Notes: a model not told the origin generated them from the sequence alone. Counted from the first letter of the stretch, positions 45,415 to 56,770 are shown. The stretch is 64,000 nt of DNA from Pardosa pseudoannulata (GCA_032207245.1 CM063510.1:44489913-44553912), one strand, 5' to 3'. Numbers and translations are program-made.

Positions 45415-46284
45415 CAAAAAGTACATATTTTCATCTGCGATTACTAGGTCACATTAGCATTTGGTTTTTAATTCTTTATTCGGTTCCTGTTAATTTTTTT
45501 TTTTTTCTACAGATCTTGTTTCATTTAACTACGATTTTAAAAAAACTTTATATGTCTTTAGCCTGCTTTTCGTTTAGTAATTTTTTGGGTTTGGGATAGT
45601 TTCTAACGCTTTACGAATTTTGAAATTTTTTTGAGGGGGACCAGGCCTTCTCGGGGGTGTTCTTCGCGTATATATGAACTAAGTCCATTCACAATCTTAA
45701 ATGCTAAACATAAGTTATGACAGACAAACCGTGAGTGCTTACAACATTATATGGGGTTTTAGAACTATTTCCAGATGAATTAAATAATTTTTTTTTAACT
45801 TCTTAGATATGATTCGTGGGGGGAGGGGGGGTATTTGTTTTGTTTTTCGTGTTGAACTGGGGGGATTGGGGGGGATATTTATTTGTAGGAATGGGGGGTG
45901 CGTGCTGACTGGGGGCTGGTGGGGGGAGTTTTTGGGGGGGGTTCTACTTGGGGGGGGGGGGGGAGTGAGTAGCGGGGACTTGATTGATTTTTCCTAATTT
46001 TTAACGCGATTAGGGGGGATTTCATTACTCATTTGTAGTAAATTAGTGTTTTGCTGTTCTGTGTATATATGAAAAAAATTGATTAAGATTAATATTGCTA
46101 TATACGTTTACAATATTCAGTATAACTTTAAGTCTTGTTTCTCTTTCTTTTCATTTCCTTATCTTATGGTGGTAGCGGCTTATGTTGGATGTTTCGTAAC
46201 TTTGTTTGGTGTATTAATTGTTCTTGTGTTTGTTTTCTATTCGTCTTTATTCATCCTTGCCTGTTCTCCGTGTATTTGTTGGTA
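45390..46284 (+). other. anomalous T/G-rich block interrupting copia
   Basis: About 0.9 kb that is poor in C, with many G runs of 5-14 on the plus strand (45,820-45,970). It has no similarity to copia, no terminal repeats that I can see and no coding sense. It splits RNase H from its last ~55 residues. Either an insertion or bad sequence in the assembly. Confidence 0.7.
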
Positions 46285-46455
46285 CCAAAGCATATTGATA
46301 TTGCTCATCATCTCACAAGAGATGCCATCAAAAGTGGACATGTATTAGTTGAAAAGATCTCAACTGAAACAATGATTGCAGATTCTCTGACCAAATCAGT
46401 GCCAAAACAAAAGCATGAATGGTGCAGAGAGAATATGGGACTTTCTGAACCATAA
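46285..46455 (+). pseudogene. Copia pol C-terminal remainder
   Basis: The frame reads KHIDIAHHLTRDAIKSGHVL and later ADSLTKSVPK before a stop at 46453. This is the conserved end of copia RNase H (KHIDI..H..R and D.LTK). It lacks only the short stretch replaced by the block before it. Confidence 0.9.
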
Positions 46456-46832
46456 CTACTACTTTTTATTCCCAATATTGTTATTATTTTTAAGCTATAA
46501 AATCAGGGGAAGTGTTAATAATTGATTTTATATCTATGGTTTTTTATATATTTTGTATGTTTGGCAGCACCTTTTATGTAACTCTCACATGTATGTATCT
46601 GGCAATACTGTATGTTGTATTCAGTACTAGAGCATGCTGTATCGCTCGTAACTTGTCTTGCCTTAATAAATACTTTTCTTTTACTTCGATCCTGGCTTGA
46701 TTTTATCATTTTTAGGCACAGTTCTTCTCACAAAAGCATAGAAAAAACATTAGAAATATGAAAAAATAACTTAATAATAATAAAGAAATTGCTAGAGCAT
46801 ATTAAATTACAGTAAGATCAACGTTTTATTAC

Positions 46833-47007
46833 CATTCTGAAAATGTTTGCTGCAAATTCTCGAAGAACTTGGAATCCAGTCTTGTCTTTTTATAGCTTTT
46901 ATCCAAAGCATTCGCAATGTAGGATCTTTAGGAAAGCAGTAAAATCCAATATTTTCGCCTTTTTTGAAACGCTGAGTACAGCTATACGCGCAACAGCTTG
47001 TTACCAT
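46833..47007 (-). pseudogene. THAP-domain gene, first exon
   Basis: ATG 47007 opens MVTSCCAYSCTQRF, then FYCFPKDPTLRMLWIKAIKR, then SSRICSKHFQNG, followed by donor GTAATA. The C2CH zinc site (C..C at the start, C..H near the end), the central W and the C-S-x-H-F motif define the THAP DNA-binding domain, common both in host factors and in P-element- and Harbinger/ISL2EU-type transposases. The second exon is at 40826-40966. The exon lies 104 bp downstream of a TGACGTCA site and shares a leader block with the YqaJ-type gene at 56.5 kb. The phases of the two exons disagree, so it may be inactive. Confidence 0.75.
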
Positions 47008-47065
47008 TTCCAGATAATTGACAAAATTAAAACTCCAATAACAAGCACATTTCGTAGGAAATTTA

Positions 47066-47118
47066 AATGTTTTGCCAACGAGAAAGTTGAGATTCAATTT
47101 TTGCTGCACCTGACGTCA
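47066..47118 (-). promoter_or_regulatory. leader block and TGACGTCA site upstream of the THAP exon
   Basis: TGACGTCA is at 47111-47118. The minus-strand leader CGTTGGCAAAACATT (ending near 47066) recurs upstream of the YqaJ-type exon at 56533-56557. Suggests a shared promoter or leader. Confidence 0.45.
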
Positions 47119-47640
47119 TGAGCACATTTTTATATAAACGAGCACATGGTTCTGAAAATAAAACGCAGTTAAGAATATTTACACTGTTTCCAATTTTTTT
47201 TATTGGTCAGTAGTAGGAAGAAGACAACATCAGTTAGCTCCGCCTTTATCAAAAACGTAATTGGGGGTGGAGATGTAGTAGGAGGAGTCACAGACCAGTT
47301 CTAATATCACTTGATTACAATATGGTACCAAATAGTCCTTTCGCCGACGCACTCATCGCACTGGACATCGCACTGGAGCTCTCTGATCTGACTTCCCTGG
47401 GCCAAGCCCTCTAAGCCAGATTACTGTAGATGCATGGTATGAGACATAGCTGATATATTGCAACGATATTGAGGATTAAAAAGTCTAAGTTTCGCCGACG
47501 TAACCCAGACGAGTGACATAGCTTCTGAAGATCGTCATTTTCACCCATGATTTAAGTCATAGTGAATGTGGTAGCGCCCCACGTCTTTGAACCAATCACA
47601 TTCCGAGACGGTCAGATGTTACACGAATGTGATATTTGTT
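47119..47640. other. non-coding stretch, mixed composition
   Basis: More CG-rich than the surroundings (for example 47,340-47,640). I see no gene, but promoter-like and repeat sequence are both possible. Confidence 0.4.
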
Positions 47641-49498
47641 TACTGTTAACACATCTTTTTTTAATATTGTATTTGTAAGTTTTACAGAAGGGAAAAAAAT
47701 TGAAAGATGATCGAGGAAGTTTACATATGAGTTATTTAGTATTATAAATTCCGTAAGGAAAGCATGGAAAAATTGATTAATAAATATATATACAGATGTT
47801 TACACTTTTTATATAAATCACGATCAAAGAAAAAGACAATCATTTTTGCTTTTGATTATTGTTGTTGTCTTTATTTATTCCTTTGATGTTGTTATTAACT
47901 GAGAAGACTTGTCAGTACTTATTCTTAGTTTTCTTTTTTTTTTTTTTTTAAATTAACTCTAGGCCTTGAAACCAAACCAAAATTTCTTTTAATGCCTTAA
48001 TTTTAAGAAAGGTCTTATAATTCCAATAAATAATTCATCCATTGAAAGTAACTTGTTGTGTAAATCAAATTATCTATTTTACTTTTATATTTAGGACAAG
48101 AGGATATTATTTCCACTTTATTAAAATCTATTTTTGTACTTTTCTATTTAATACTGAAATTTTCAAATTAAGCTAATATATTAACTTGAAATTTGTAAAT
48201 TTTTACATGTTAAATATTAATTGCTACATGTTATGAATTTGTGAATGCTATAATGAATAATTCATAAATATCTGTTGGTTATCTATAGGTATCTATGGTT
48301 ATATAAGTATCTATCGAAACTGCTAGTGGAAATACAGTAAGAACTTCAAATATAACTATAATAATATTTTAGAGAGTATAATATTCTCTATTTGTGTTCA
48401 AAATAATGAAAATACATATTTTTAAACTTTTTTTATAGTGCTGGGAAAGAAGTATATAAAGATTGTTTACACTTTTCATGTATATCATGATCTGTGAAAG
48501 AAAACTTAGCCTTTGATTTCTGTTGTTGTTTTTATTTATTCCTTTGATATTATAGTTGACTGAGATGATTTGCTCGTTTTATTTCTATTTCTTTTATTTC
48601 TCTTAAAAAAAAAAATAAATGTAGTGCTCAAAACTAAACAAAAATTTCTTTTCATGTCTTTAAGACAGGTCTTATACCAATAAATCATTCATACATTCAA
48701 AGTAGTATTAAAGCAAACCAAATTATCTATTATACATCTAGATTTAGTAGAAGATGACACAATTTGCATCTCATTAAATTTCTATTTTGCTACTTTTCTA
48801 TTTAATGTAAACATTTTCGAGTTAATTTGATATATGAACTTAAAATTTGCAAATTTTTACATGCAACTTATTAATTTGTGAATACTACAATTAAAAATTC
48901 ATGAGTATCTATTGGTTATAGGTTTAACATATCTTTCTATTTAATGTTGATAAACAGCTTATAAATTTCCCTTTACCAAAATTCAGTTGTTTCTGTACAC
49001 TACATAAAGTACTTTAGTTACAAGATGACATAATTTGCACATCGTTAAATTTCTATTTTGATACTTTTTTCTTTAATGCAAAAGTTTTCAACTTAATATA
49101 TTTACTTGATATAAAAATATTTACAAATTTCAATAATGTAAATAATGATAATAATATTTCAAGTTGTAATGAAAATGAACAAGTGTTTGAAATGTATTTT
49201 TCAAATGTAACTCAATATGCAAGAATCCATTAATATACGTGCATTTCAGATCAGTTTTGATTATTTGGAGTAGAATTTCAAACTGCTGGTAAAAATACAG
49301 TTTGAATTTGAAATATAATAATATTGTAGAGAGCAGATTAATGATTAAAATAATGGAAATACGTATTTTTGAACTTCTTTTATAATATTGAAAAGAAGTT
49401 TATACAGATTGTTCACACTTATTATATGAATCATGATTTGAGGTAGACTATCATTTTTACTTTTGATTATTGATGTTGCCTTTATTTATTCCTTTGAT
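47640..49498 (+). repeat. degenerate tandem repeat, unit about 660 bp or more
   Basis: The landmark GTTTACACTTTT-ATAT-ATCA-GATC occurs near 47,797, 48,459 and, changed, 49,398, each followed by TTTGATT..TGTTGTTG..TTTATTTATTCCTTTGAT and later by TTTCTATTTAAT. The unit recurs at 53,440-53,740 and, inverted, at 21,480-22,065. Non-coding. Confidence 0.65.
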
Positions 49499-49790
49499 CC
49501 CAAACAACACACCGATGTCTATCAGACGTCTATAATACCACACCTCATACAAACGCCTACCTCTATAAGACGTCGAAAAATATCCAAGTCGCGTCTTATG
49601 GAGCTCTATAGGAGTTCCGAGGTGTGCTCTCCTTGAGATCCATAAGACGTCGATGAAATCTACGTGCCGCTCTATAGCACGTCTATAAGAGCGACAATTT
49701 CGACTTGGAGGGTACGCGATTTAGATGTTTTTAGATCTCTAAAGGAAGTACTATTTCAGATGTTTTAGATATTAAAAGGACGTGCTATTC
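49499..49790. repeat. GACGTC/TCTATAAGAC-rich block, copy 2
   Basis: It begins CCCAAACAACACACCGATGT right after TTTGAT of the tandem unit and is packed with variants of AGACGTC and TCTATAAGACG. Similar end and similar internal words occur at 22,066. Interpreted as a transposon terminus with subterminal repeats. Confidence 0.55.
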
Positions 49791-51660
49791 CCCTGCAAAA
49801 CGTTGTTTATTTGTTTTTAATAAATTAGCTTAATTTAATTTGAATAATTTGCAGTCTACTAGAACACTTACCCAAAAATAACTCCTACGGTGATTTTAAA
49901 AATAAAAGTAAATTTACGGAAGTATAATAAATTGTATAAAAAATTACGGTATTTATATTAAAGTAATAATCAGGGTGCTAACTCATTTCAATATTCTCCA
50001 ATTTTTTCCAGGCAGAAAACTAAATATTTCTCCAAGCTTCCATTGCGGTTTTCTTTAGGATACAAACCATAAACACAGGCATATTTACATATATGTGTGT
50101 GTTTGTTTTGTATCATGAAAAGAACTGTAATGGAAACCTAGAAAGTTTTAACTGTTTCGCCTAGAAAAAAACCCGAAAATTTGAGTTTGCATCCCGATTA
50201 TTACTAAAATAATATATACCTTTATTTTTATACATTTTATTATACTTCCATAAATTTACTTTTAAAATCACTGTAGCAGTTATTTTCGCTTAAGTGTCCT
50301 AGTCGAATGCAAATTGTTAAAAATAAATCAAGCTTATTATTAAGAGCAAATATACATATGTATTATAAATGTAAAAAGAACACATAATTTTTATCTAATT
50401 CAATAGTTCAAAGATGGCCATTTTAGCATAAATGAATTGGAAGCTTTTAAAATCACATCAAATATTGAGATAACACATAATATAATGCATATCTACTTAG
50501 TTTAAGAATAAATTTAATTAACTTTCAGAAAGAAATTTGAATACTGAATTAAATAAACTTATAAAGCTCATCTAAAAAATATTTAAAAATTTTCTGGAGG
50601 AGCTTTTGAGAGTAAAAACTCATGCTTTTCTTTACTTTACCTAAATTATCTTAATATATGCTTTTATTTATTAAAAAGTTAATAAATTTTTTAATTAATA
50701 AAGTCCAACAAAATATATGTACTAATTTTTTATTAAACTAAGATTTTTTTACTTTCCTTTTGCAGATAGACATTAGAAAGAATTAAAACATTAACCAAAT
50801 GATAAACATTTTTATCTCATTTCATAGCCCTTTCCTGTCTTTTACTCCAATTATTCATGATTTTTCTTGTTTCTTCTGCTTTTAAAGATCAGTAACATAC
50901 AAAGAGTCATACACCACTTAAATATTTAGCTATATTCTACTAGAAAAATTCAACAATACAGCATCATAAACTTGTTTTAAAGTAGCTACACTTCCTTCTG
51001 ATTTTTTTATGCATTCTTCATTAATATAAAACCTTGTTACAAATTTGTGGTACCTTGTGGGGTAAAATTACAAGCATTTGGAAAAAAAAATTAAGCTAAT
51101 TTGCTGTTTCCTTGTTTGTAAATTCCCCTTTTTTCAATAGCAAGTACACTGGTAAACATTTTTTAATCTATCAATTTTATCTGCATCATCATAACAAATC
51201 ATCATAAACTATCAGTTAATGCTTTAACGACAAAAAAGGTAAAGTCAAAAGAGTAGGATGGCTAAAATATATCTTTCTTTTTTGTTTGTGTTTTTATCAA
51301 GATTTGCAGTAATTTAATGCATATATGTCTGTAATATACTTCAGAATCTAAAAATTTCAATAGGCTTTTTTTTAAATTATATATAGAAAATTTTTCTAAT
51401 TTGTGAGTTTGATTTTCATAGGACTTTTTCAATATAATAGTTATGCTAATAATATGATCAAGTTTTCAAGTTTCAATGAATATTTAGTTGCTATTAAATG
51501 TATAGCTTGGGCTAATACAGGTTTTATTTATGATTTGTAGAATTTCAACTTTCTTTCACCTTCAGTTTTAACAGTCACCATATAATACGCTTCATATTAG
51601 TATAGTTTACAAATTATCTTCTTGTAATTTTATGTAATTTACATTTTTCATCGCATCAAC
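49791..51660. other. AT-rich non-coding stretch upstream of the transposase relic
   Basis: No gene seen. It might include a lost 5' exon of the transposase, since a THAP domain usually precedes the coiled coil found at 51,665. Confidence 0.5.
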
Positions 51661-51664
51661 CAAC

Positions 51665-52634
51665 ATGAATTTGGAAAATCATTCTTCCCAAGCACTTGCA
51701 GATGTCATTTCTGATTCAGAACCTATCCAGCCACCTCCTGATGTACCTATTGATGAGTATTTGAAAGAAAAAATTAGAGTCCTCGAGCAACAGATCCAAT
51801 CACTGCGAATGGAAAATGGGAGGTTGAAAACAACTGTTCAATAGTTTGAAAAAGAAATGAACTTTTGAGAGCTGAAAACATATTGTTGAAAGAGTCAGTT
51901 ACAAAACTTCATCCTACAACTTCTATTTTAGAAGATCCTAAAAAGCTGTTATTGTATACAGGGCTGAAGTCACAAGAGCTTTTACATCACATTATTCAGG
52001 TAATTCGGGATGACTTCAGAGATATTGATTCTCTTAGCATAGAAGCTCAGTTCATCATTGTACTAATGAAGCTGAAACTGAATTTTCTAAGCAGCTATAT
52101 TGCTTTCCGATTCAATGGTTCAGGAAGACAATCCTCAGAGTATATGAAAAGTGGTTCCCAATCCTTTGCAGTAGGCTAGGTTATACATTTATTCGCTGGC
52201 CAAACTCAAAGGCAATCAGGAAATATTGCTCAGAATCCCTGAAGCACAGGGAATTTAGAAATGCTAAATGCATTATAGATTGCACTGAATTTCTTATGCA
52301 GCGTCCAAACCCTCAACTTGCTCAGTCTCAAACATTTTGAAATTTTAAAAATAATTATACTTTGAAAGTGCTTGTAGCAATTACACCCACTGGGCAAATT
52401 TGTTTTCTGTCAAAGGGGTGGGGAGGACGAGTATCGGATAAAGAAATTACATTGCAGTCTGGCTTCATGGATTTAGTAAAGGAAGGAGATGTCAACCTTG
52501 CTGACAGAGGCTTCAATTTAGAAGAATTCTTTCTGGTCAAAGGAGCCACTTTAAATGTACCCTCATCTACCCGAGGTAAAAAAACAGTTGTCAAAAGAGA
52601 AAATTTTTTTATTCAAAAAAGGTATCAAATGTGA
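51665..52634 (+). pseudogene. DDE_Tnp_4-type transposase (ISL2EU/Harbinger-like), broken
   Basis: The first frame (51665-51844) holds an acidic stretch and a leucine-zipper-like coiled coil (LKEKIRVLEQQIQSLRMENG) ended by TAG. A second frame from 51,865 holds LLLYTGLKSQELL and ALKLNF-like HTH_Tnp_4 code up to 52,179. After one more frame change near 52,125 come FIRWPNS, CIIDCTEFLMQRPN and, after an in-frame TGA at about 52,338, KVLVAITPTGQICFLSKGWG, DVNLADRGF and STRGKK. IIDCTEF and LADRGF carry the first two catalytic aspartates of the DDE_Tnp_4 family. The C-terminal third with the glutamate is absent. Such transposases usually carry an N-terminal THAP domain, not seen here. Confidence 0.82.
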
Positions 52635-52969
52635 GGCTAATTGTGCAATTAAGTGCAATTAAGCATTTAAAGCTTTTCCATATATTAAAAATCCAATCAT
52701 TATTACATTTGTACGCTATTTTGATTGCATATTGTGAATATGTTCTGCATTCTGTAATATGGAGCCTCTCATTGTAAAATAATTTTTAAAGATAAATTTA
52801 ACTTCAATTTTATATACTTAATTTCATTTCATTCTAACTTATCAACTTAATTTAACTTATCAGTTTAATTTAATTTATCAGCTTAATTTAACTTATCAGC
52901 TTAATTTAACTTATTAATTTTATTTTACTTAATTTTAACTATTTAAATTATATTATCTACAACGAATAG

Positions 52970-53150
52970 TGTTTCCACTTTATCGTGGTCCCGTGGTTTG
53001 AGTGTGTTGATGATCCTGAGAGCTATGCCGGTGGTAGCTTAGCTACTGGCAGGTTCACCCAAGTCTGGCAGGTCGACGGGGAAACACCAAAGAGAAACAC
53101 CTTGTTTTGCCTAGGTTGAGCTGACAACTCCACCCTGTAAAAAATTACCA
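52970..53150 (+). repeat. unclassified dispersed-repeat fragment
   Basis: A GC-richer island reading GAGCTATGCCGGTGGTAGC and GGCAGGTTCACCCAAGTCTG, bounded by AT-rich sequence. It has the look of a retroelement 5' region, but I cannot name the family. Confidence 0.35.
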
Positions 53151-53249
53151 GTTGGGATGCTTTGTCTTTATTTAAGTGAATGAATGAAAACTTTGATAAA
53201 ATAACAAATATTCAAAGAAACAAAGAAAATTTTTATTGGTAAAAAACAA

Positions 53250-53405
53250 AGATGGTTAAATGGTAGAGCACTGCTCTTTGGTACTGGAGTTCACAGATTC
53301 GAATCCTGCTGCTGGCATGGATGTTCGTAGCCGTTCGGAATTAGCTTTAAGTAGTAGGTCCCACTTTCCTTAGCCCTTGTGTTCAAAACAGTAGTCAACA
53401 AACAA
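53250..53405 (+). repeat. tRNA-derived SINE, copy A
   Basis: Head: TGGTTAAATGGTAGAGCAC (A box) and CACAGATTCGAATCCTG (B box). Body: GGCATGGATGTTCGTAGCCG, TAGGTCCCACTTTCCTTAGC, and a CAACAAACAAA tail. Body and tail match the copy at 60,820-61,011. Confidence 0.8.
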
Positions 53406-53439
53406 AGCCTGTAACTTCCTCAGAAGAATAAGAAGATAA

Positions 53440-53740
53440 AGAAGTGCAAACATTGACATTGTTTATCATTATTTAATGATTGAAAGAAGCATCAGACTTA
53501 GAATCTATTGAAAGTTACATTGAAGTAAACCAAATTATTTATCGTACAGCTAGATTTAGAACAAGATGACATTAATTTACACTTAATAAAATTTCTATTT
53601 TGCTATTTTTTATTTAAGGTAAAAATTTTTAAAATAATATATTGTTTTGAAATTTGTAAATTTTTACATAATACAGATGAGTTTTTACATGTTACTCATT
53701 ATGAATATTTTTAAAGTCATAAATATCTATAGGTTGAACA
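53440..53740 (+). repeat. further copy of the 660-bp repeat unit
   Basis: GTAAACCAAATTATTTATCG, TAGATTTAGAACAAGATGAC and GAAATTTGTAAATTTTTACAT follow the order seen in the array at 48.7 kb. It resumes the array after the transposase-bearing insert. Confidence 0.6.
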
Positions 53741-54164
53741 TAATTTTCTGTTTTTGATATAGTTGTTTTTCTATTACAGTGTATAAAATACTTTAATTAC
53801 AGTGAAAAAATAAGCTACAATTGGATTTATTTTCAAGGAAAAATTAAATAAAAACAAAAAACAGATAAAGTAAAAATGACTAAAATTTCTTTCATATAAT
53901 ATATATTATTTCTTCAAATGTTTTTATAAATACAGTTGCATTCTTAAAAATTCAATGTTAAAAGTTTATTGTTGCATAGATTTATGCATTAAAAAGTAGG
54001 ACTGTTGGAAATCATAATGAAGATATTCTTAAAAAACCATTTATATATATTTAATACTTATTCACACAATTATAAAAAATACATATATTACAGTTGTATA
54101 CATTTCTCTTTATAAGTTCAAACGTAGCAAAGATACAGAAAATTGTCTCAAATAAATAATTAAA

Positions 54165-54260
54165 TCGTATTAGCTCAGCAACTGGTAGAAAGTGCTCGCT
54201 TTTGTCTAGGAAATGTGCATTTGAATTAGATATAGCAATGGCTGAGCAATCAGTGATAGA
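54165..54260 (+). repeat. tRNA-like (SINE head) fragment
   Basis: TAGCTCAGCAACTGGTAGA is close to a Pol III A box, and TGCATTTGAATTAGATA to a B box. Acceptor pairing is absent, so this is not a functional tRNA. Confidence 0.35.
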
Positions 54261-54485
54261 AAGGACCATCTGAATGAGTCCATATAACTAGCTAAAAAAT
54301 AAATTTGTTCAAAAATTGCTGTATATCGTGTATAAATTGCAGCTGAAATAAAGATTTATTATTAATAAGCTTCTTACAAAACTACTATCTTGAAACTAAA
54401 GAAAAAAATTCCTTACATAAACAAATATAAATATATGGCAATCAATTATATTAAACTTTATATAAGGGAATCCAAAAGTATTTAC

Positions 54486-56545
54486 CCAGATATGCATGTG
54501 CAATGAGCTGATTGAATTTCACCATCTGAAGTTGGAATGATCCTTGGCTTATAAGGATGAGTCCTCATAGAAGGATCAACATCAGCTTTTACAATTGCTA
54601 ATTCTGGCATCTGAGGTGGTACATATAGACCAGTGGCGTGCAATCCATTTGTGCAGGGTGTGCACTGCACACCCTGGCAAAATTATGAGGGACAATAACT
54701 TTCTGCACCTATGTCTACCTATCTTTATATGGTATATAATAAATATTATTTATAATATATTCAAATATTATGTTGATTTGCTTGCTTGTATTCCCGCAAT
54801 GTGTTCGGTACTAGGTGCTGCAGCACATTGCGCGTAAACGAACATAGGAAGTTCTGATGTGTATGCACTGCCCACTAAATTGAAAATCACGCTTTATATG
54901 TATGGGCTACTGGAGAAGAACAGCATACTATGGCACTGAGGAAAGTGCAGCTATTTTTCCTGCACTTGGCATTCAGAATCATCCGAAGGTACGGTTTATT
55001 AAGCGTTGTATTAGAGCGGGGACTTTTTTTTGTGGTTTTTTAACTGATTAACTGGCCATACGATTTTGCAGACGGTTAATGTTTAAATTTATATATTGTA
55101 AGATTTTGTTTTCATGGAAATATAAAAGAAGTATTTCATCAATATAAAGTGAAATATTTTAGTGTGGTAAATTAATTTCGGGGATGTATTATATTTATTG
55201 AAATAATTAGCTGAAAAACAATGTTGTTTTGTTTTAAAGAAACGAATTTTAACAGAACAGTCCAAATTTTACCATTCATTGTGTCTTACAGACAGTATAT
55301 AAGTTATATTATGTAACACCATATCCCTGGTTTTGTTTTTAAAAATTGTCAAGATGTTTTTCGCAGAATATATGATTTTCAAATGTTAAAAACAATTAAT
55401 AAATATAATTTAATCCACTGACCGAACAAGAAACAGTTCTCTCTATTGTGCCAGCGTGCAGTGAAATCCTCTGCACGTGGAATAGACGTTCGGTTTGTCG
55501 GCACCAATGAGCATCCGGATGAGGCACCGCAGCGGCGGGTGCCATGTGGTGCTACGTTTGCTGAACATATAAGTTTTTTGTAGAAGCCCGAAGCGTTGCT
55601 TTTTCGACGCCGATATGACACCATACAACAAAAGACATGATTTTTGCTTCAGTGCTAGTAGAATTCTCATAAGTTTAGCTGTTTTTATAGTTATAACTCG
55701 ACTACTCGTAGGTAAATATTTTATTTATTGTATTTTTTAAATTTATATTCATAATAAATAACCCGTTTCAGAATGGAGAACTCAGATGTCTCAATAATTA
55801 AAGATTTATTGGAAAATCCATGTTCTCTGCACACCCTGCATGAAAACCTACCGCACGCCACTGATATAGACAGGTGTTATGCACTTTACCTAAGAAAAGA
55901 GAAATAATCTGAATATATACTTCTGTTATACTACATTTAACACTTAAGTGTTTCAGAAAAATATTTGAATTTCTCACGTCAGTATGCAGTTATACTTTCC
56001 TAACTTTTATATTTACAATATCTTTTTTTACTTTTTCAATTAACATTCATAAATGTTTAAATGGAAAATTTAATAAATTCTTTTTGTTGAAATATTTATT
56101 AGGAGTTTAAAGTGACATGACAACTATTTTTGTTTATATCATTTGATGTAAGCAAAAAATCTTTACAATAAAAATAGTAATGGAAAATTACGGTTGAATT
56201 ATATAAATAATTAAAATCATTATTCTTACCAGCTACAACATAATTGAATGCATCTTTAGATCTTGTGTTCCGACCTGGAAATTTATCCAAATAAGCCTCG
56301 ATATCAGTCATAGTGACAGACGGCCACAGTGTCATATCTGGTTTTCAATCCGTAATAATATACGAATCGTCAGTGATAGATATACTGCTATTCGGCTCAA
56401 CGAACCTTAATTTCGATAAATAGTCCATCTTGTCTGATAAACACAAATTTTCCCCATAAGGGAATAAATAAAATTTAGTTTTGTTGTATACGTGATCCAT
56501 ATCGACGTTTATAAGATACAATGAAAACAAACAATGTTTTGCCAA
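54486..56545 (-). pseudogene. YqaJ/SWIM-type nuclease gene, 5' two exons, interrupted
   Basis: Exon 1 (56545-56230) reads MDHVYNKTKFYLFPYGENLC, meets an in-frame TGA near 56,345 and continues MTLWPSVTMTDIEAYLDKFP...NYVVAG to donor GTAAGA. Exon 2 (from 55889 after acceptor TCTTAG) joins in phase: KVHNTCLYVPPQMPELAIVK ... DGEIQSAHCTCISG to donor GTAAAT at 54486. W-P-(S)VT..DI..YL and the SWIM half-site AHCTC.SG are typical of the animal genes that carry a YqaJ phage-type exonuclease domain, often linked to ISL2EU transposons. The second SWIM half and the nuclease are not found downstream. An hAT MITE (54631-55863) is inserted in exon 2. Confidence 0.7.
54631..55863. mobile_element. hAT-type non-autonomous element
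   Basis: Terminal inverted repeats CAGTGGCGTGC at both ends, subterminal TGTGCA/TGCACACCCTG words, and a perfect 8-bp target duplication ATATAGAC (54623-54630 and 55864-55871). 1,233 bp without transposase code. Excising it and one duplication restores the exon flanks of the YqaJ-type gene. Confidence 0.93.
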
Positions 56546-56635
56546 CGAAGAGTTGAGTTGTAGTCAGCACTCGTATTTGTTTACAAACATGCACTCTCTC
56601 TGGGAGTTGAGGTTGTTACGTTTGTTATGACGTCA
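56533..56635 (-). promoter_or_regulatory. leader block and TGACGTCA site of the YqaJ-type gene
   Basis: AATGTTTTGCCAACGAAGAG on the plus strand (leader of the minus-strand gene) repeats the THAP leader at 47,066. TGACGTCA lies at 56628-56635. The area to 56,770 is CG-richer and could be a bidirectional promoter. Confidence 0.45.
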
Positions 56636-56770
56636 CCTTACGGAAATTTTGAGAGCAAACGATACTTCAGTACTCTGGGGGTTACATGTGGAAAGTTATC
56701 GATAGTTTAGGTTGCGGAAACTTTCCGGCAGCAATTTAGGTAGAGACATCTTTTCGAGACTTGAAAAAAC

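Larger units (their letters stand above)
41431..46708 (+). mobile_element. Ty1/Copia retrotransposon, young insertion
   Basis: LTRs 41431-41626 and 46513-46708 are 196 bp each, start TGTTAATAA, end TTATCA, and differ at one base (C versus T, near 41,524 and 46,606). The primer site and gag-pol ORF follow the 5' LTR; the polypurine tract AATCAGGGGAAG precedes the 3' LTR. Flanking 5-mers are TTTAT and TTTTT, so the target duplication is imperfect. It lies in the intron of the THAP gene, in the opposite orientation. Confidence 0.95.

Noticed and set aside
45809..45997. glycine-rich ORF (G-run block)
   Set aside because: Product of G homopolymers; no coding character.
47640..49500. CRISPR-like or satellite array with regular spacers
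   Set aside because: Units are hundreds of bases long and diverged; no short identical repeats with spacers.
53250..53330. functional tRNA gene
   Set aside because: Has A and B boxes, but there is no acceptor stem pairing and the SINE body follows.
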